From positions 24,983,941-25,047,940 of the forward strand of contig NC_034011.1 of NCBI RefSeq assembly GCF_000346465.2: DNA of 64,000 nucleotides, given 5' to 3'. Numbering within the stretch: position 1 is the first letter of the stretch; each line of letters starts with the position of its first letter. This DNA comes from Prunus persica (lineage: Eukaryota > Streptophyta > Magnoliopsida > Rosales > Rosaceae). The position numbers and the translations under genes were made by a program. The notes below the pieces were generated by a model. That model searched no databases. It had not been told where the DNA came from and was given only the letters and a program-made list of their open reading frames with translations. This document shows positions 59,400 through 64,000 of this stretch, one piece after another.

Positions 59400-62300
59400 A
59401 TGGGTGCCCTAAACAAGTACGCGCTAAATACCCACTTTGATTTCGTGAATATGGGTTCTGCTGGTTGGGTTTTTCAGAGAAAGATGGCTCTTTTTCCTGC
59501 CTCTTTCACGCTCTCTGTCTCTGCCCTTTTGCTTACTTTGTTCAGATTTTTCAGCAAAATCTTCCTCAGGTATTCAAATTCCCAGTTGGGTTTTATAATT
59601 TAGATTTTCTTTTTCCAGAAATTCAGTAACTTTAACTTTATTTGTTTTCCTTCCCCTTGCAGTTTCAATAAAGAAGAGAGTTCTCTGATGAACAATTCCT
59701 GTTGCTCTAGCCCTCTTTCGGGAGAAAGCAATCAAATAGTACCGAGCCGTATTGAGCCCGAAGCTACGCCCATGAAAGCTGATTCTGGGATTTGGGAGCG
59801 TGAGGATGATTCAGACTTCAATGATATTTATGATAGAGAGACGCCGGAGCCAAAGTTTGTATTTAAATTTGAGTACCAGACTAAAGAAATATTAGGCAGA
59901 AGCAATAAAGGGAATGCTAATGGTGATTCTCCTATCTTGGATATCGCTTCTCCAGCAGAAAACGAAGAGTATGTGTTCATACCTGAGAAGCTTAGCCAAT
60001 TCAAAGAAGAACCACAAGTCAAAAGCAGCAGCAAATATGAATTCAAAGCTGCAGAGACTCTTAGTTGCTTCGTGGAAGAAGCAAAAGTTGCAAGCTTTAC
60101 TGTCAAAGAAGTACATGCTGGTAATTCAATAGGCGTTTCCAATTCCCCTGAAGCAGCTGTTCATGAAGAAAGTCCTCAAGGTTCTGCAGATGGAGAAAGC
60201 AAGGAGGAGGAGTCAGAGAAGAAATCAGTCATGGAAGACCATCATTCGGATGAAGAGCAACTGGGGAGTCAAGAAAACGATTCTGCTGGTGAGAAAGTTG
60301 ATTCTCATGAAATTAACTTTTTGTCAGAAAAGCACTTTGTTGGTTCAGATTCTGACACTGATTCTATTGGTTCAAGCCATGTGTTCTCAGCTAGAAGTCA
60401 AGCTGTTGGCTCCCCTAGTTATGGGTTTCTGTCAGAAACAGATTTTGGGGAAGGAGATGAACTTGGTGCTTTAGAAGGCATTGACTTTGAGAATTTGGAT
60501 ATTGGTTATGAGCCTGATGGTTTTGATGAAGAAGATGAAGATATAATGGAACAACTTCGAGAACTAGAAGAGTTGCCTGGGAATGATCATCACAGCCCCA
60601 GCAGCTCCAATCCTGAAGGAGGCAGTAGCAAAGATGAAAAGCCAAAGGATGGTTCAGAAAATTCTGAAAAACCCAACGGTCAAAATTCGTCAACTAATGA
60701 TTCTGAGGATTCAAACACATTAGAAACATTGTGGGAACACCAGCACTTGATAGAACAGTTGAAGCTGGAGCTCAAGAAAGTCAGAGCTACTGGTCTGCCT
60801 ACCATTCTTGAAGAATCTGAGTCCCCAAATATGGATGATTTGAAGCCATGGAAGATTGATGAAAAAGTCCATCATGGTGATAAAATGGGAGAGCTTCACA
60901 AATTCTACAAGAGTTACAGAGAGCGAATGCGAAAATTCGATATTCTGAATTACCAGAAGTTATATGCAATAGGTCAGTCACTCTTTACCAAGCTTCTTAA
61001 TTTCATTCAATTTTGATTTCTTCCTAGTTTCAATTCAAACCATTGCTGTTCGTGTTTTCTTCCCCAGTTTTTTTTTTTTTTCATTTTTCCTTTCATGTTT
61101 GTCGAAAAAGCTTAAGCATAGTTCAAAAAAGATGTTCTAACTGTTGTAATCCATTCAATTCATGGGCATGATTAACTCAACCTACTTAGGACCCACTGAA
61201 TCTGTTTAGTTGATCATGGAAGAAACATGAGCCTGCTCACTTCCCAAGCATCAAGAGTGATTATTACATAAAAGTATACATACATGAACTAATTAGAGCA
61301 TACCTTTCATGTCTCTCAAATGTCAGCACTTACAAAAGGCTCCTTTGCATGTGTACCTGTTTAAATATTGTCTAAAGTACCAAGTACATGTTAGCGGCTG
61401 TGCACGCAGTACATAGAGCCACCCCATTCTCCTTAATTTATGGTCAAGTGCAAAAGTTAAAGGTTCAAATCTTTTGTCCATAATGTTCAACACCATAATC
61501 ATGCTTCACTTAGTAGCTCCACCAGTGTAATTATGGATTGCTTTAGTGCTCCACCATTTCTTTGTTGGTTTCTTTAGTGAAGACAAGCTGCGGAAATTCA
61601 TGTCCATGAAAAGTTACTATGTAATTGTTAATTAAATTGACTTTTGGGTTAATTCTAAAATGCATAGGTGGCCAAATACATCTGCTCTGTATTTTTTATA
61701 ATCTTATTGTAATTTTTAATTCACATGATCCCATTTCTGATATATTTTATGACAATCCAATGTATAGGTTTTTTGCAGTCTAAGGACTCACTACAATCGT
61801 TTTCAAGATGCAAATCCTCAGCTCCAACAGTCTCATCCTTTTGGAGATGCAAACGCAAAAAAGACTCTAATTCTGATTCTGATTCTGACCCAATGGTCAA
61901 GTTCATTAGAGAATTGCATGGTGATTTAGAAGTGGTTTATGTTGGGCAGCTGTGCCTTTCTTGGGAGTTCCTTCAATGGCAGTATGAGAAGGCCTTTGAG
62001 CTATGGGAATCTGATCCATATGGAATACGTTCGTTCAATGAAGTTGCTGACGAATTCCAACAGTTTCAAGTGCTCATGCAGAGATTTGTAGAGAATGAAC
62101 GTTTTCAAGGGCCAAGGGTCGAAAATTATGTCAAGAATCGATGTGTCATGCGCAATCTTCTTCAAGTTCCAGTGATCAGAGGTGACAATTACTTTATATC
62201 AAATGCTTTTTTTTTTTTTTTTAAATATTTAGTTTATGGAAGTTGAAGATTTATTTAGAGAGACTAATTCAAACCGTGTATCATGCAGGGGACAATTTAA

Positions 62301-62866
62301 AGGAGAAAAAGAAAGCAAGAAGGAAAGGCAAAGATGCTTATGCAATTACAAGTGACATTCTGGTGGAAATATTGGAAGAATCAATAAGGATCATTTGGCG
62401 ATTCATTCGAGCCGATAAAAATGCTAATAGTACTATTGCGTGTCGAAAAACAAGACAAGAAGAACTTCAAGACTCCGATTTAAAGCTTTTAATGGAGGTC
62501 CAAACAGATCTTCTCAAGGTACGTTTTATAGCTACAAAAATGTTGTCTTGTTAAACTCTCTTGCGTGTATGTTTTATTTCCGAAAATTTGAATGTGATTT
62601 GCTTATGAATGCAGAAGGAGAGGAAGCTTAAAGACACGTTGAGGGGTGGGAACTGCATACTAAAGAGATTCCGAAAGCATGAAGACGAAGGCACAGATCA
62701 CCTATATTTCTTCTCTCAAGTTGACATGAAATTAGTTTCAAGGGTTTTAAACATGTCCAGTATAACAACAGAGCAACTAGTGTGGTGTCACAATAAGTTA
62801 AGCAAGATACATTTTGTGAACAGAAAGATTCGTGTAGATCCTTCCTTCTTGCTATTTCCATGCTAG
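59400..62866 (+). CDS. DUF1666 family protein (annotated in plants as ribosomal protein L34Ae-like)
   Basis: Five exons: 59400-59569, 59663-60972, 61768-62181, 62289-62518, 62615-62866. The frame is continuous and the product is 791 aa. An in-frame ATG at 59451 (MGSAGWVFQRKM...) would give 774 aa and is equally plausible. The N-terminus has a hydrophobic helix (MALFPASFTLSVSALLLTLF) that may anchor it in a membrane. A long acidic, Ser/Glu-rich region follows, with a coiled-coil-like stretch near EHQHLIEQLKLELKK. The C-terminal two-thirds is DUF1666 (SLEWE-like LSWEFLQWQYEKA, and the end LVWCHNKLSKIHF...RKIRVDPSFLLFPC). Function is unknown: despite the database name it has nothing of a ribosomal protein in it. 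It matches Arabidopsis AT1G73850-type genes as recalled. Confidence 0.85.
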
Positions 62867-63077
62867 TAATAATTAGCCTTTTCCTTTTCTTTTTGGTCTA
62901 ACCAAACAAGTAATATTAGTCTTCCTCACTGTATATTTTGATCCCAGGCATAATGAATCATAATTATATACGGCCCACCAAAATTTGATCAAAAAATAAA
63001 ATATATAAAAAGGAAAACACAATGATTTTCATAGTCTTGATAAATAAGTAAATATCCCAAATTAATGTTATAAAAAA

Positions 63078-63113
<36 letters not shown>

Positions 63114-64000
63114 AGGAGCAATGTGAAGATTAAGGTCCCCACACGTCTTGCCTTGCTGTGTTTGTTGGTAAGGTATGATGTCATTAACATTTTGGTTTTG
63201 GTCAAAACTTCAATGATGCTATCATTTCTTTCACCTTCGTGTCCCTTTCCTCGGGCAAAATAAATTCCGTGGAAATTTTGTGTGCTGGGTGGGTAAGCAG
63301 TTAACAACAAATTTAATGCGGTTATTTTGTTAAGTAATTGAGTAATTGACCTTGGTGGGTTTGGTTCTTCTTTTGCAAATTCCAAATTAAGGTGCATGGC
63401 AAATGTGGGTTATTGGATAAGGTTGTGTGTGCTTGTCTCTTTGCACTCTAGTTCGAATCCTCTACTCGTACATTAATATAGTTTAGAATATCGCACTTTA
63501 AAGAACCTTAGAATTTAATTTTTCTTCAAATAACGTGAATAGAAATATCACAAAATAATAATTAGTTGGTTGTACACATTGAAACTCGAATTTACTATCT
63601 AAATCTTTACCAATCCATGCTGCTTAGGCTTTCAAATTGACGAACAAACCATCTATACCAAAGTTGCAGCGTTCTTCATACCTCCGAAAAAGCATGAAAA
63701 AAACAATCGAATAATACAATCTCTTTGTCACCCCATAATAAAAGGGGCAATCTCGTAGGTCTTAGTTTGTGAAGATATATTATTAGGTGCTTCGTTTTTA
63801 TTTTCCCATTAATAGAAAAACAAATTCTCTTGTGAATGTAGGGGAAAATAAATAATGATTTATTTTCTCAAAAAAGAGTTAGCAATTATTCATTATCATT
63901 ATTTATTTTCCCATACATTATAATTGCCAACTCTTTGCTCTAGTTAAATAAGGAAGAAATTGCAAATATAGGCTTAGTCAAGTTAACTAGAGCGGATGAA
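62867..64000. other. Spacer after the DUF1666 gene, no gene seen
   Basis: AT-rich, with an (AT)n microsatellite at 63083-63111 and a SINE-like fragment at 63405-63505. The last 150 bp show a small inverted repeat (AAATAATGATTTATTTTC region versus ATTATCATTATTTATTTTCC). Confidence 0.4.
63405..63505 (+). mobile_element. SINE-like (tRNA-derived) fragment
   Basis: GGGTTATTGGATAAGGTTGT resembles an A-box head, AGTTCGAATCC is a B box about 50 bp later, and TATAGTTTAGAATATCGC matches the tail of the copy at 54940-55068. Confidence 0.5.

Noticed and set aside
1..64000. CRISPR arrays, operons, complete tRNA or rRNA genes, full LTR retrotransposons, known microRNA hairpins
   Set aside because: I looked for repeat-spacer arrays, complete cloverleaf genes, paired LTRs with primer sites, and mature sequences of common plant microRNAs, and found none. 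tRNA-like words found are SINE-type fragments only.

Overview
The window is nuclear DNA from a flowering plant. It is AT-rich, the genes have short GT-AG introns, (GA)n microsatellites and small DNA transposons are frequent, and the gene families are plant-specific (NIP aquaporin, GASA, ZF-HD, R2R3-MYB). A eudicot, most likely a rosid, fits best. Rosaceae such as Prunus would fit, but the sequence alone does not prove it.

Layout. 1-1.7 kb: two first exons of AVT1-type vacuolar amino acid transporters on the minus strand. One runs off the left edge; the other is an orphan or alternative first exon. 1.7-6.9 kb: repeat-rich spacer with a ~720-bp tandem duplication. 6.9-9.05 kb (+): a complete five-exon NIP2-class aquaporin with the GSGR filter and 108-residue NPA spacing of silicon transporters. 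9.24-18.05 kb (-): a complete 28-exon SMC4 condensin gene, convergent with the aquaporin and only 186 bp from it. 18.5-19.16 kb: a foldback/MULE-like element. 20.6-22.6 kb (+): a seven-exon RING-CH E3 ligase. 23.4-24.2 kb (-): a four-exon GASA6-like peptide. 24.5-33.5 kb: a spacer with no gene, holding MITEs, SINE fragments and an ABRE/G-box cluster. 33.6-34.6 kb (+): an intronless ZF-HD transcription factor. 42.7-43.0 kb (-): a MINI ZINC FINGER (MIF) gene. 50.3-51.8 kb (-): a subgroup-1 R2R3-MYB. 59.4-62.9 kb (+): a DUF1666 ('ribosomal protein L34Ae') gene.

All exon models were assembled by hand from splice signals and reading frame. Every completed gene gives an uninterrupted frame, and the totals match family lengths (SMC4 1245 aa, NIP2 292 aa, MYB 335 aa, GASA 108 aa). 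The genes are not an operon-like unit, but the GASA-ZFHD-MIF-MYB-DUF1666 set resembles a stretch of Arabidopsis chromosome 1 (GASA6, MIF1 and MYB31 are neighbours there, from memory). MIF proteins are known to dimerise with and inhibit ZF-HD proteins, so the ZF-HD/MIF pair is a possible regulatory module.

The most unusual non-genic signal is a set of five tiny insertions (15-34 bp). Each is a short T/C-rich word followed by poly(A) and is flanked by 10-17 bp direct repeats. They look like retrotransposition events that kept only the 3' tail. I found no undescribed multi-gene system.
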